Origin: Gymnothorax reevesii
Lineage: Eukaryota; Chordata; Actinopteri; Anguilliformes; Muraenidae
Assembly: GCA_029721435.1 (NCBI GenBank)
Contig: CM056584.1
Coordinates: forward strand, 15,511,739-15,575,738
Direction of reading: 5' to 3'
Length of the DNA: 64,000 nt
A program made the translations under genes and the position numbers. Numbering within the stretch: the stretch's first letter is position 1; the number at the start of each line of letters is the position of its first letter. Positions 20,678 through 31,414 of the stretch are shown one piece after another. Under the pieces are notes generated by a model that searched no databases, had not been told where the DNA came from, and saw only the letters and a program-made list of their open reading frames with translations.

Positions 20678-22478
20678 TCACATCAGTCTGAACTCAACTA
20701 AAGGGAACTGAAACACTGTGGAGAAAATTCTGAACTGATGTCCTTCATTGAACTCTATAATTCTCACAATTATTATCTTACAGTGATGTGATTCAAACAT
20801 GTCTGAACTGTGTGATGTCCAAATGAAAGTTAAAATAGGCAGAGAAAATAAAAAAATAACAAAATTGTATTGAAGTTTAAATGACATTGCACACAAAGCC
20901 TTATATTCCAATGATAAATTTCATTTGGCAGCAAAAAACAATTAATGAGAGACTCCCTGTTTCCACAATATTCATATACAGAAATCTCAGTGTTAGAGCT
21001 TTACATCATCATGTTTCATCATGTACAACACATCTGTTACTCTTATCAGAGCCCAAATGTAAAACTCTATCACATCAGGTCTGATGAGGCCCTTTCTCCA
21101 CTTAGAGCTCCTGTTCATCTAAAGCCCTCAGCACTGACCTGCATGACTCTGATGGAGCTTAGAGTCCAAGTCGGCTTGTCTCTGGAAAACAGTCAAACAC
21201 ATTCTGTGAAATAAAATTCTTTTTAATCATTTTTATTCTTTCTGACACTTTTGTATGAAGGAATTTGCAATTATTTAGTCCATGAGGTGTGAATGGTCTT
21301 CCTCAAGGACTGAAGAGATCAGAGACCTGCTCTGATCTTATGTTTGGAGTAAAAATTAATGAAACAGAAGGTAGTCAGGAACAGGGATGATTCAGTTTCC
21401 TATTATTTTCCAATCCCATCATACAGTTGATATTGAAAGGCAGGACCTCAGCCTGGACCGTTTGTCAATCCACTGCATGGACGACTCACCCCTCACTCAC
21501 AGTATATCACTGATACGGGCTGTTTAGGCTTTGTACTTCACATGATACGCGTGTATTTTGACTGTGGGAGGAAACCAGAGCACCTGAACTGAAAGACCCA
21601 AGGCTGAATTCAAGCCAACAATTTTTATTATTAATTAATTTATTTTTCTATTAGATGTTTTGGTTAAAAAGTTAAAGATTGTTTCATTTACTGCCTTTTT
21701 CTTGTGATGAAATTGTTCTCAGGTAAAATTTCAAAGGTGAGAATCCAAATGTACATTTTGCTCATTTTACAAGCAGGCAGGCATTGATTTAATTAATTAT
21801 GCAGTTACAATATCATACATTACTGTCTTTCAAATGGAGAACAATGGACAATTTCATGCAGTGGTGCTCATGTGTGTGTCCTGGGTAATGCTGCCATTTA
21901 TGATGAATGTTCTCTGAAACACTGCAAGCAGACAGAGATTAAGAACTGAAGGACGGTTTATTGTCATGGTATGAATACACTGTCAGTGTCATCAGAGTTA
22001 CAGGATGGATTCCCAGCCTCCTGACAATCATTGCAAATTGGACTGGAGGCACTGAATCGAAAGTGTATGAGTTGCTCAGGGACGAGGCACATATTAACTC
22101 CCACACATAGAAATGCAATGCAGTGAGCTTTTTTAACTAGGCTGAACATTAAGACGTAAATGGTACTCTTAGCAGATGGGAATTCATGTTTTCTATAAAG
22201 AGATATGTAGCATGTATACGCTGGCGCACATCGTCAGTTTCCTGTCTGTGTAGAGTTTGCATGACTGCAGAAACCAGTTTGATCACTTAACTGACCTTTT
22301 TTTTTTTTGAGTCTTTGATACAGTCATTTTATTTTGCCGCTTTTATAGAACCACAGAAGAAATACAGCTGTGTAATAAAATCATACTAATGATCGGGTAG
22401 AATAAACAATACGGTGTCTGCTTTTGTCGATGAACATCTGCCTTATAAATCAGCTTTAAAGCAGAAGTGAAGCTCAGA
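20678..22478. other. V-J intergenic region
   Basis: No gene is seen. It includes a short GGAGGAAAC-type repeat fragment near 21540-21615 and a possible V relic at 21955-22060. All V segments that can delete to this J lie at higher coordinates. Confidence 0.65.
21955..22060 (-). pseudogene. Possible highly decayed V 3' end
   Basis: Plus strand TTATTGTCATGGTATGAATA, then CACTGTC and later GTTACAG and CAGCCTCCTGAC, follows the order seen at V 3' ends (nonamer, spacer, heptamer, YYC region, VEAGD region). Too diverged to be sure. Confidence 0.35.
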
Positions 22479-22506
22479 GGTTTTTGTTATGGTGTGAATC
22501 ACTGTG
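22479..22506 (-). promoter_or_regulatory. V 12-spacer recombination signal
   Basis: Heptamer CACAGTG (22500-22506), spacer ATTCACACCATA, nonamer ACAAAAACC (22479-22487). Confidence 0.97.
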
Positions 22507-22954
22507 ATACAGCTGCATTAGCAGAGCTGTCCCATGTGCTACAGTAATACACTGCAGAGTCTCCTGCCTCCACATTACTAATTATTATCTGGCAGTCGGA
22601 ATTAGTCTGACATTTAGAAGAGAAGTGACTGGAGGAGAATCCAGCTCCGTATGTGGGGGAACTCCAAGTGCGGTGATGACTCAGCACAAACTGAGGAGCT
22701 CCAGCTGGAACCTGCTTATACCAGATAGCTGGCCAATTGGTCACAGTCCCCAGGTTACAGTCCATAGTGGCTGTATCTCCTTTACTGACTGTCAGAACAG
22801 GAGGCTTCTGTGTCACCACTGTTACTCCACTCACACCTGGGATTTAAGAAGATCAGGTAAGAACCATTACAATACATGTAGAATTTTGCTTTAAAATGGA
22901 TATTGGCTTCTTACATGAGAGCACAGAGATGAGAGAGCAGAGAGTCCCCAGCAT
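22507..22954 (-). CDS. IgL V gene, family A with extra FR3 cysteines (V at 22.5 kb)
   Basis: Leader exon 22915-22954 (MLGTLCSLISVLS plus one base); V exon 22507-22836 after acceptor TCCCAG. The domain reads VTVVTQKPPVLTVSKG, MDCNLG, CDR1 TVTNWPAI, WYKQVPAG, CDR2 HHRTWSSPTYG, then FSSSHFSSKCQTNSDCQ, VEAGDSAVYYC and CDR3 STWDSSANAAV. Two extra Cys in framework 3 (C-X5-C) are shared with the V genes at 42.1 and 31.4 kb and may form a local disulphide. It is intact and is the V nearest to J (about 1.8 kb upstream), in deletional orientation. Its neighbour at 23.8 kb shares flanking sequence, so the two arose by tandem duplication. Confidence 0.94.
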
Positions 22955-23099
22955 GTTGTCAGTGTGAGGTGTGAACAGCCCTTACTGTCCAGCTGAGAGA
23001 TGAGCAGGTTGGAGTGTGAGGAGAGGAGAGGCTGCAGGAACCAGATATAAGGGGCTGGTCAGGGAGATGGAGGGGGAGGAGCTTCTGCCCGCAGCCAAT
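22955..23099 (-). promoter_or_regulatory. V gene promoter and 5'UTR
   Basis: ATTGGC CCAAT box (23095-23099), C-rich tract, TATA element CCTTATATC (23044-23052), long 5'UTR form. Confidence 0.8.
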
Positions 23100-23101
23100 C
23101 A

Positions 23102-23785
23102 AAAGCTTGGGCAGTGAACACTATTTTTTTTCCCCACAATCACATTTCTCATTTTGAAAATGAGTTTCCTGCAGTGACAATAACAGCAGAATTCCATATA
23201 CTGTACCCAATTAGGCATTCATTAACGTCCTTGTTCGACATGACATCTCCTTCACTTAGGATTGTCTTGTTGTTGTCTGCTGAGGATACTAACACTGTTT
23301 TTAGTGTTTGCCCACTGTGGCAGTGTCATTAGTATATTATATACTCCTCACCTAGACTTGACGGACATCTATATTAGTGACATTACGGAGCTCCAGAGAG
23401 TCACTCACTTCCTCCATGAGTGAATGCTGATGGACGCTGAGTGATTCCGGGTTTTGGAGTCTCAGAAAGGGGCAATACTTTTATTTTTCCTCTGACTTGT
23501 CTGAGGATGGAGGAACAGCTATAGGGGACAATATTGGCACTTTGGTTTCCATAAAATTCATGTTGATTCAGTCCAAGTAATCAATATAAATTACATAGTA
23601 GTTACTGCTGTGGTCCACACTGGAAACCATGCAGGTCTGACAGAATGAGTTTCTTACAGGCCTGCGGCCGAGGCGTCTCACTGTGTCTGACATGGTTGGG
23701 CACTCCTGGCTCAGCATGAGTGAATCACAACCTTTTTGTGAATTTCTGTCCTTTCTGAAGCAGCATGAAAGCAGAAGTGAAGCTC
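23102..23785. other. Duplicated V upstream flank and intergenic sequence
   Basis: 23102-23335 matches the upstream flank of the next V (24434-24550 plus 26069-26190) and is the empty site for the LINE inserted there. No gene is seen in the rest. Confidence 0.75.
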
Positions 23786-23788
23786 AGA

Positions 23789-23816
23789 GGTTTTTGTTAT
23801 GGTGTGAATCACTGTG
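23789..23816 (-). promoter_or_regulatory. V 12-spacer recombination signal
   Basis: Heptamer CACAGTG (23810-23816), spacer ATTCACACCATA, nonamer ACAAAAACC (23789-23797). Confidence 0.97.
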
Positions 23817-24287
23817 ATACCTCCTCTTTAGTAGAGTTATCATATGTGCTACAGTAATACACTGCTGAGTCTCCTGCCTCTGCATTAGTAATTATTAACT
23901 GATAATCGATGTTACTCGAAGCTGTTGAAGTAAAGCGACTGGAGGAGAAACCATCTCCATATTTATCAGGAGAGCTGTGTGAGTGATAGAAACGCAGTAC
24001 AAACTGAGGCGCACTGCTTGATACCTGCTTGTACCATCGAACATAATATTGTTCTGGACGGGCGATATTACAGTCCATTGTGGCTTTCTGCTGTTCATTT
24101 ACACTCAGGACTGAGGGCGTCTGTGTCAAAACCTTCTGGCCATTGATACCTGTGAAAGGAAATAAATAAAAAATAACTTAATCAATACATTTATTTTTTA
24201 ATGTCAAACACAAACTGATCAAAAGACAAAGCAACACTTTATCTTACATGAGAGCACAGAGATGAGAGAGCAGAGAGTCCCCAGCAT
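23817..24287 (-). CDS. IgL V gene, sigma-like, family C (V at 23.8 kb)
   Basis: Leader exon 24248-24287 (MLGTLCSLISVLS plus one base) and V exon 23817-24149. The exon starts IN-GQKVLTQTPSVLS and continues VNEQQKATMDCNIA, CDR1 RPEQYYVR, WYKQVSSS, CDR2 FYHSHSSPDKYG, DGFSSSRFTS, AEAGDSAVYYC and CDR3 STYDNSTKEEV. It is open and canonical, hence probably functional. Framework 1 differs from families A and B while promoter, leader and recombination signal are the same. It stands second upstream of J. Confidence 0.94.
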
Positions 24288-24432
24288 GTTGTCAGTGTGA
24301 GGTGTGAACAGCCCTTACTGTCCAGCTGAGAGATGAGCAGGTTGGAGTGTGAGGAGAGGAGAGGCTGCAGCACCCGGATATAAGGGGCCGGTCAGGGAGA
24401 TGGAGGGGGAGGAGCTTCTGCACTCAGCCAAT
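24288..24432 (-). promoter_or_regulatory. V gene promoter and 5'UTR
   Basis: ATTGGC CCAAT box (24428-24432), C-rich tract, TATA element (24378-24386), long 5'UTR form. Confidence 0.8.
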
Positions 24433-24550
24433 CAAAAGCTTGACCTGTGAACACCATTTTTTTCCCCCACAATCAGATTTCTCATTTTGAAAATGAGTTT
24501 CCTGCAGTGACAATAACAGCAGAATTCCATATACTGTAGCCAATTAGGCA

Positions 24551-26068
24551 GAAATAATCGTAGTGGGTCCCAAATCCCAGAGATGCAAAATCTCCGATTA
24601 CATGCTTAACATTGATGGAATTTCAATGGCTTCAAGTGCCATTATTAAAGATCTTGGTGTTACTCTTGACCCTGATCTCGCACTTGATACACATATAAAG
24701 AACATCTCAAGAGTTGCATTTTACCACTTGAGGAATATTTCCAAAATTCGGAAAATGCTGTCATTACATGATGCAGAAAAGCTTTTCCATGCCTTTGTTA
24801 CTTCAAGATTAGATTACTGTAATGCTCTTTTGTCTGGTTGTGCAAAATCCTCTCTAAAGGGGCTCCAGCAAATTCAAAATGCAGCTGCTCGTATTCTCAC
24901 TAGAACACGGAGACACGAGCATATCAGCCCAGTGTTAGCTTCACTTCACTGGTTACCAGTTAAATTCCGAATAGACTATAAGATACTACTTCTTACCTTT
25001 AAAGCCTTACATGGGCTTGGTCCATTGTACCTAAGTGATTTACTTTTACCCTACATTCCCTCCAGAACACTCCATTCGCAGAGCGCAGGCCTCCTTGTTG
25101 TTCCAAAAATAGCTAAAATTACCATAGGCGGTAGAGCTTTTTCCTATCGTGCTCCCCTCTTATGGAACGAATTGCCTGCTCATATTCGGGGTGCAGACAC
25201 TATCAGTATATTTAAAGTTAGGCTCAAAACATATCTCTTTAGTCTGTCCTATAGTTGAGGGACAGGAGTTGGTGGCTGGCATAAGCTATAGAATATTTGG
25301 TGGACTGAGCAGTCAGTGCTGTCACTGGATCATTGCTGGTGGTGCCCTATTCTGCTGAACTGGTCATGGTCTGGTGGTGACTATCTCAACCTGCCCTCGT
25401 GGCTGTGTTGGCCCCTGCCCCTGTTTCTCATAACTATGCTGCCATAGTCTTATTCTGCTGGGGTTTCCTTATCGCACACAGGCACCTCTGTCTCTCCTGC
25501 TCTGTGTGCTCGCCATACAACTCCACCTCCCTAACAATATTTTTTTTTCTCCTCCTCCTGCTCTGGGCACTTGCCCTGAGCTCCAGATTAAGCTTCACCG
25601 AACACCCCCTGGCCCGGAGCTCCAGCCTAAGACCAGCTGTTACCATCTTGTTTCAGCTACAGGACCAAGTGGGTCTTCCTGCCTCATGATGACCTCCATT
25701 GCTAATCGTTTTACATTAGCCAAGACATCTGTTGGACAGTTTTAAATATACAAATTATTTTAGCACTGATTAGGTGGGTTTCAATGGAACTCTTGTCATT
25801 ATCTTGTTATCAACTAGCTAGCCCGCGGAGGATGGGCTTCCCCACTATAGCCGGGTTCCTCCTGAGATTTCTTTCCACTGGATAGTTTTTTCTTCCCACT
25901 TTTTGAGGATTTTTTCTCCCTACTGGGAGTTTTTTTTTGCCTCGCTGTAGTGGGAATAGGGATTGGGCACTGCCCTTCAGTAACCCATCTCTGACTGTAA
26001 AGCGTCTTTGTGACAGTGTATCTGTAAAAAGCGCTATACAAAATAAAATTGAATTGAATTGAATTGAA
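24551..26068 (+). mobile_element. L2/Maui-like LINE, 5'-truncated
   Basis: The 3' end is a (GAATT)n tail at about 26047-26069; the 5' end is truncated inside RT. The uninterrupted target survives next to the duplicate V (23210-23235, AATTAGGCATTCATTAACG), which defines both insertion borders. Confidence 0.9.
24563..25258 (+). pseudogene. LINE reverse transcriptase C-terminal part
   Basis: An open frame of 231 codons covers the end of an L2-type RT: KDLGVTLDPDL, HLRNISKIRKMLS, AFVTSRLDYCNALLSG, QNAAARILTRTRR, SLHWLPVKFRIDYK, GGRAFSYRAPLLWNELP, and it ends naturally (KTYLFSLSYS-stop). The upstream RT palm, with the catalytic Asp residues, and the endonuclease are absent because of truncation, so it cannot act. 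The first Met is arbitrary. Confidence 0.9.
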
Positions 26069-26229
26069 TTCATTAACGTCCTTGTTCGAGGTGACATGTC
26101 CTTCACTTAGGATTGTCTAGTTGTTGTCTGCTGAGGATACTAACACTGTTTTTAGTGTTTGCCAACCATGGCAGTGTCATTATTATATTATAATTTTGTC
26201 TCTAATTATGCCTCTGAAGTATTCTGCGA

Positions 26230-27490
26230 GGAAACTTAAAGTATACTTTCATTAACTAAAGCTTGAATGAAGTAAACTAGCTGTGTGCTCAAAGTTTACT
26301 ACTCTTTCACTCAAAGTATGCTTAGGTATGTACTTTCATAAACTTAAAAAGGGCCAGCTTAGTCCCAGGAATTATTGAAGTAGTGTTGTCATGGGGGTAA
26401 CCCATGCCTGGGATAAGTAGGTGACACACTGCTTCTACATACAGCCAAGAGACACACAGTTCTACCTTTTTTCCATCTGGCCGGCATGTAGGATTGTGGT
26501 TACTTGTGGTGTATTGTAGTGGGCATCATTGTTGCACCTCATTTATACATTTTGGCCTCATGGTGTGCCCTTCAGTTTAGCATATGTGATAGCATGGATA
26601 ACTAGTGCTAAGTATCATTTCAAACATTTACAGGGCTGTTCATGGCATATGGCTCACAAGCATGTGGGGTTCATAAACATTCATTTCTTCATTGACAGGC
26701 ATTAAACACATATAGGCCTAATATCTTAAACATCATTTATTGGGATATTGGTGGATTGCCAAGCTGTTTGTGTCGTTTGTTGGTTTCTGTACCTTTTGTC
26801 TCCTGCAGTTCCTGGTTAGAGTGGCAAACCAGAAGTGGGGGAGTCCACGTGGCTATATAGGAAGCGGGACCCGGGAGGTACCATGTGTGGGCCCATTTAG
26901 AGGGGGGTCTTGGCCCTTAGTTCTATATAGGTATTTGGTTAGGCTAGACAAGTTGTGAAATGTGATATTTCTGGGTCAGTGTAGACTTAATACTAGGTAG
27001 GAGTATACAGGAATATGGATGTGTGTTATTGTGGTATGGTGTGCTTGATTAATTTATATTAATTGTGGTACTGTCTTGTAGGAGGGGCTTCCTGCATAAA
27101 ACCAGGAGTAGAAGCTCCACTCCTCAGTGTGGCTTGGGCCTGGAAGGCGGAAACAGCTAGTGCCCCATGAGCCAGGGGGCCTAGTTTTGGTCCTTTTTCT
27201 TTTGTTTGTTGGAGCTAAGTTTGTTTTGTTAAAGTTGAATAATTCTTTTTTGTTTTCTTCCTTTTTTTTGTCTTTTTCATTTTTTGTAAATATAGTTTTT
27301 ATCCTGCACAAACTGCACTTCCTCGCATTGGTGAAGGACAATAAAAAGAAAAAACTCCATGAGAAGAACCTGTGTCTGTCTCACTCTCTCCACTGATGAG
27401 CTAAACCCTACAAGTGTATTTAAAAATATACTACTTGTATACTTGGGAAATATAACTGAAGTTTACGAATGAAATATACTTGAAGTTTCC
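26230..27490. mobile_element. Foldback MITE interrupted by a solo LTR
   Basis: Inverted ends GGAAACTTAAAGTATA (26230-26245) and TATACTTGAAGTTTCC (27475-27490) enclose AT-rich AAGTATACTT-type sequence. Without the solo LTR the element is only about 230 bases. Confidence 0.7.
26387..27412 (+). mobile_element. Solo LTR with 5-bp target duplication
   Basis: 1,026 bases begin TGTCATGGGGGTAACC and end AAACCCTACA (TG...CA), flanked by AGTGT at 26382-26386 and 27413-27417. It contains a TATATAGG-type promoter word (about 26853) and a poly(A) signal (CAATAAA, about 27338-27344), as expected for a plus-strand LTR. No internal coding sequence remains. Confidence 0.88.
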
Positions 27491-27813
27491 GTCTGTTTTG
27501 TAAGGGCAAGTCTGCCAATAACGACAGGACAGACACACCAGGTTTTAACTTGAAGAAAGTTGATAAACATTGCCCAGAGAAAATTAACGTTTCAAAGTTG
27601 TTCTATATGGTCCACTAGTATCAACCATGGAACCGTTTAAAAATTCCAAAGAAAAATTTTTTGAGAAATCTGTATTTTTAGAAAATCGTGAATTCTGAGA
27701 TATATTTCTTTTATTTTCGGAATGTAATTAACAATTTTCCTCAAGCATTGCCTATTTATCAATTCAAAAACCCCCTCCATTTTGTTTGTATGGTCAAATA
27801 ATTATGTAAGAAC

Positions 27814-27966
27814 CAACTACACTGATGGACTTTAAAAACTTGTAACCAGAATTGTAGCCAAACTGCATATCAATTATGTAATCATCTAATTAAAGTTCAC
27901 CTAACCCAAGTGTACTATTTCTGTCTAGTTAGACTAATAAGTTTTTAAAGTCCATCAGTATAGTTG
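27814..27966. repeat. Short inverted repeat (hairpin or small MITE)
   Basis: CAACTACACTGATGGACTTT... (27814-27841) pairs with its inverse at 27939-27966 with one mismatch in 28 bases. Confidence 0.75.
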
Positions 27967-28206
27967 ACACCTCATTGCAGGACAATGACCTGCTTGGGAT
28001 AAATGGTTTCAAGGAAAGTTCTAACTGTATTACATAAATTCCACCCACACTTATTTCATCTGAAAAGGCCTATTTTGAATTGCATGTTACGCATTAGGTA
28101 CAGGTAAGGACATGGAATCAATAGATTGCACCAGGATGTAATGATGTTACATAATAAAGGTGAACAAAATTTGGAGTCAACCACTTCAAGTGGTTCAACT
28201 TGAAAG

Positions 28207-28428
28207 ATGTTGCACGTTGAATGCCGAGAGAAAGTTTGCCTGGTTTGTTTCCAAAAAGGAAATTTCAAGGTCACCGAAAATTTGCTTGATAAAATTCATG
28301 AACACATTTTGACTGATTACGATATTCATGATATTCATTTGCCGTGTGGATTATGTTCAACACGCATAAGGACTCTGAATGCCTTGTCAGAGGAAAACCT
28401 TGAACAACGTTGTGGGTGCATGCCTTAG
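28207..28428 (+). pseudogene. Unclassified transposon ORF, N-terminal piece
   Basis: A 73-codon frame has two Cys-pair-like motifs (REKVCLVC; LPCGLCSTRIR) and a His-rich middle (IHEHILTDYDIHDIHL), suggesting a zinc-binding domain. It lies inside the inverted-repeat transposon and appears to continue, after the insertion, in the frame at 28815-29072. The family is not recognised. Confidence 0.45.
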
Positions 28429-28539
28429 GAAGCATTTTGGAGAAAATTGGCAGAAGATAGGCATCCTCGAACAAAGCTATGTCATGGTGTTGGCCAACAG
28501 GCCCTTCCCCCTGTTGCATTCTTCGCCTCCACCTTAACG

Positions 28540-28819
28540 AGCCATACCTTTTGCTTGTTAAGGTGGAGGTAAAGTATTAGTATTTAAGGGTTGGCTGCAC
28601 CTATCTTGGTGCAGCAGTATTCTGATTGTGTTCCTGAGCCCTGCTGTGTTTTGTCATGCTGCTGCTCCCCTCTGGTTTATTTATGTTCTTTTTTCTTTAA
28701 TTAAAGAATTTTATATTTTTACTCAGCCTGTGCTTTTGGGTCCCTAAACCTGCTTTTGGGTACATGGTCCCTGTGCCCGCCGGCTTCATGCCTTCTGCCG
28801 GCGGGGGCTAAACCATGAC
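28540..28819. mobile_element. Insertion within the transposon ORF
   Basis: T-rich sequence of about 280 bases, ending CTAAACCATGACA, separates the two ORF pieces. It starts at or near a 13-base hairpin (CCTCCACCTTAAC with GTTAAGGTGGAGG). LTR-like in composition; borders uncertain. Confidence 0.4.
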
Positions 28820-29072
28820 AGCCTACTACGAAACAGGATGCTCAATAACTATAAAAGTACACTTGGTCATATGCCATCTTGCATCATTTTGCCTTGAACA
28901 CAATTGTGGGCTGGAGCGCTATACTGAGCAAGCATTCGAGGCGGATCATGCCTCATTTGCGAATTACTGGAAACGACATCTCGTTAAAGACAGCAAACAT
29001 CCAGACTATAGACAAAGATTGAAACAGGATTTAATACAGCTAATGATTAAAAAGTTTCAGGTGCAATTCTAA
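28815..29072 (+). pseudogene. Unclassified transposon ORF, C-terminal piece
   Basis: An 85-codon frame reads YYETGCSITIKVHLVICHLA, a Glu/His-rich stretch (RYTEQAFEADHASFANYWKRH) and a basic end. The paired His and acidic residues could belong to a nuclease-like core, but no known signature was matched. It is probably the distal part of the protein begun at 28207. Confidence 0.45.
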
Positions 29073-29354
29073 TTGGTGATCCTTTCCTACTAGTTTTGGA
29101 CTATCCAACATTGATTTTTGCAAAAGGTTTTTTTTTTTTTTTTTGGTAATTTAAAGACAAGTGGCAAAGGATCTCTAGAAAAGATTTCATCCAGATGGTC
29201 ATGAAATGTTCCATCAATATCAGGAAATTGTAGTTTTTGTATGTCAATTTGCGAGATTGAATAAACAGTTGATTTTATCAAAAATTTGCTTTGGAATTTT
29301 TAAACGGTTCCCATGGTTGATACTAGTGGGCCATATAGAACAACTTCCGAGCAT

Positions 29355-30027
29355 TAAGGCCAACGTCCACTGGAAGCGTGAGACGCGGGTCAAAAAATTG
29401 GTTACATTAATTTCAATGGAGCAACGCCCACTGGCAGCGATTTAAATTTTCGCCGCTGCTGAATTTCTGAAGCGTCAACACAATAAAAACGCATTCGTCT
29501 TTTAGATTATTTACCTATTTTGCCTTGTCGTGGTTAGTCACACATCTAGCAGCAACCTCACATGCAGTTGTCAACCTGCTTTTTAAACAAGTCGCAGTTT
29601 TGAAAGGAAATCCGTTATTTTGCGGGCATTTAAGTTATCAAGCGATCTACAGTTAGACAGTACCTAACCCAAGGTACACTGGTGAGAACTTTCCACAGCT
29701 AAGTTAGCTAGCTAATTAATTGGTTGCTGGGTAAAGTAAAATGAATCATAATCTTAATTTACTTAACGTCTAAATTTAAGAGGAAAATTATGCCTGTATG
29801 TAATATATAGTGCATAGTAACCTGACCGTCGCACTTTGCCGTCACTTAAAATAAACTTGATAGGTAGGTCCCCCCCCAAAAAATTAAATGTTTAAATATT
29901 TTGAGATTGACACTCATGGCCTCTTGGTCAAGCGGCTGACGCTTTCAGTGGACGTTTAAAAGTGTCAAGGCAACATTCGAAGTTTGACGCGCCGCGCCGC
30001 TTCGCGGCCAGTGGGCATTGGCCTTTA
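29355..30027. mobile_element. Non-autonomous inverted-repeat element
   Basis: Ends TAAGGCCAACGTCCACTGG and CCAGTGGGCATTGGCCTTTA are near-perfect inverses. No coding sequence inside; GC-rich near the right end. It starts directly beside the end of the neighbouring transposon. Confidence 0.75.
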
Positions 30028-30308
30028 GTTTCTCTGGGCAACTTTTCTGAACTTTCTTCAAATTAAAATCTGGTGTGCAGAGTCATGAGGGGGCAATGAG
30101 AGGTGATTTTTTTGGCCAGAATTCATAAGTCACTGACAGTGCTTCCAAAGAATGGCAGAAGACTTCAAATATTTGTTGAAATGTGCATATCTGAGTAACT
30201 ATAAACATGTTCAATATTGTTAATTCTGTATCTTGTATTTCCTGGACACTTCAGACTATCTGTCCGAAAGACAACTCACAGCACATTATTACAGACAGCT
30301 GAACCAAA

Positions 30309-30620
30309 ATGGATCTTATAAGCTGGTCGTTTAATGCAATCGACAAAATTATTTCCAGGAGGCGGACAGGTTCTGGAGAACCGACATGCCCGGATGGGAC
30401 ATTCCCGGCCGGTTATATCATGGATTCATGGGGAAAGTGGCGTTCGCTGTGTTTGACAGTCCTGGACATCGAGGATGTAGAGGATGTCTATCTAACTGGA
30501 TTCATGATAGCGGGTCTGCTATCATTGGGGTTTGGACTGCTTTTGATTGACCAAAAGGTAAAAACATCTGGGAAGGCATGGATGATCTATTATTGCTCCC
30601 TCTCATCTACTCCAAATTAG
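30309..30620 (+). CDS. Small ORF with one membrane segment, unrecognised
   Basis: 103 codons from an ATG: an N-terminal part with basic patch (ISRRRTG), a Cys/Gly/Pro stretch (GEPTCPDGTFPAGYIMDSWG), then a predicted membrane segment (GFMIAGLLSLGFGLLLI). It sits among transposon remnants with no visible promoter or splice structure. It may be an ORF of an unidentified element. No function can be assigned. Confidence 0.35.
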   Translation: MDLISWSFNAIDKIISRRRTGSGEPTCPDGTFPAGYIMDSWGKWRSLCLTVLDIEDVEDVYLTGFMIAGLLSLGFGLLLIDQKVKTSGKAWMIYYCSLSSTPN

Positions 30621-31032
30621 CCAGAACAAACCAAATGATCAAGAATGGGGTTTCGGGACAATGTCACTTTGGATCAAGAGTGGCATTTGAATCTAAGTTA
30701 TATGAACACTCACCTAATTGCTAATCTATAATTCTCATGATATCCATAAATTTCACGATCTTACTTTCTGACGTTTAAAACGTAGCACATATGGACATTA
30801 GCTCTGCTGTGATTTATAATCCTTATGATATCTTAACCATAATCAAACTGTTTTTCTGGAAGCTGGGGGCAGGACTCTGATAAGCGATTTCGCTTCCCCC
30901 GTGACCCTGTCGGTCATGATACATGTTGTGTTGTGTTGAAATTGTCATGAAATTATTCTACAATCATGCCGAAATAAAAAGGAAAAAAAAAAAAAAGAGC
31001 AGCAGATGCTGTCGACGTGGTCATGCAGGATG

Positions 31033-31252
31033 GATATATCGTCGGCCTGCTGATAAAACCTTGTATCTTCAAAATGATAAACTTTACAGGAAATAAAAAA
31101 TAAATATAAAATAAAAAAATATATAAATATTATTTAAAATATAAATAAAATATTAAAATGTTTAATTTTGCATGTAGGAATAGTGGACATACAAGTTTTT
31201 GTTTCTTTTCAATTCGGAGATACGAGGTTTTATCAGCAGGCCGATGATATAT
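31033..31252. mobile_element. MITE with about 35-bp inverted ends
   Basis: GATATATCGTCGGCCTGCTG... at 31033-31068 mirrors ...CAGCAGGCCGATGATATAT at 31218-31252. The AT-rich centre has no ORF. Confidence 0.8.
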
Positions 31253-31386
31253 GACTCCTGTGACCTCTGTCTCTTATGATGTTTTTGACCTGTTTGAGAT
31301 CCTGGCTCTGGGTGAATTCACTTCATGTTTTGCGCGACACGTTCTCTCATTTATTTGGCAGCTATAGAGCAGGTGTGAAGCAAATT

Positions 31387-31414
31387 GGTTTTTGTTATGG
31401 TGTGAATCACTGTG
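31387..31414 (-). promoter_or_regulatory. V 12-spacer recombination signal
   Basis: Heptamer CACAGTG (31408-31414), spacer ATTCACACCATA, nonamer ACAAAAACC (31387-31395). Intact although the V exon is broken. Confidence 0.95.

Larger units (their letters stand above)
27595..29346 (+). mobile_element. DNA transposon with about 60-bp inverted ends
   Basis: Left end 27595-27660 (AAGTTGTTCTATATGGTCCA...) is the inverse of 29283-29346 with few mismatches. Inside are two open frames from one broken protein, a secondary insertion (about 28540-28819) and a 28-bp hairpin pair (27814-27841 with 27939-27966). The superfamily is not identified. Confidence 0.8.

Noticed and set aside
22625..22894. Plus-strand ORFs overlapping each V gene
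   Set aside because: They are antisense shadows of the V exons and leader introns.
26740..26958. ORF within the solo LTR
   Set aside because: It covers LTR promoter sequence and has no protein motif.
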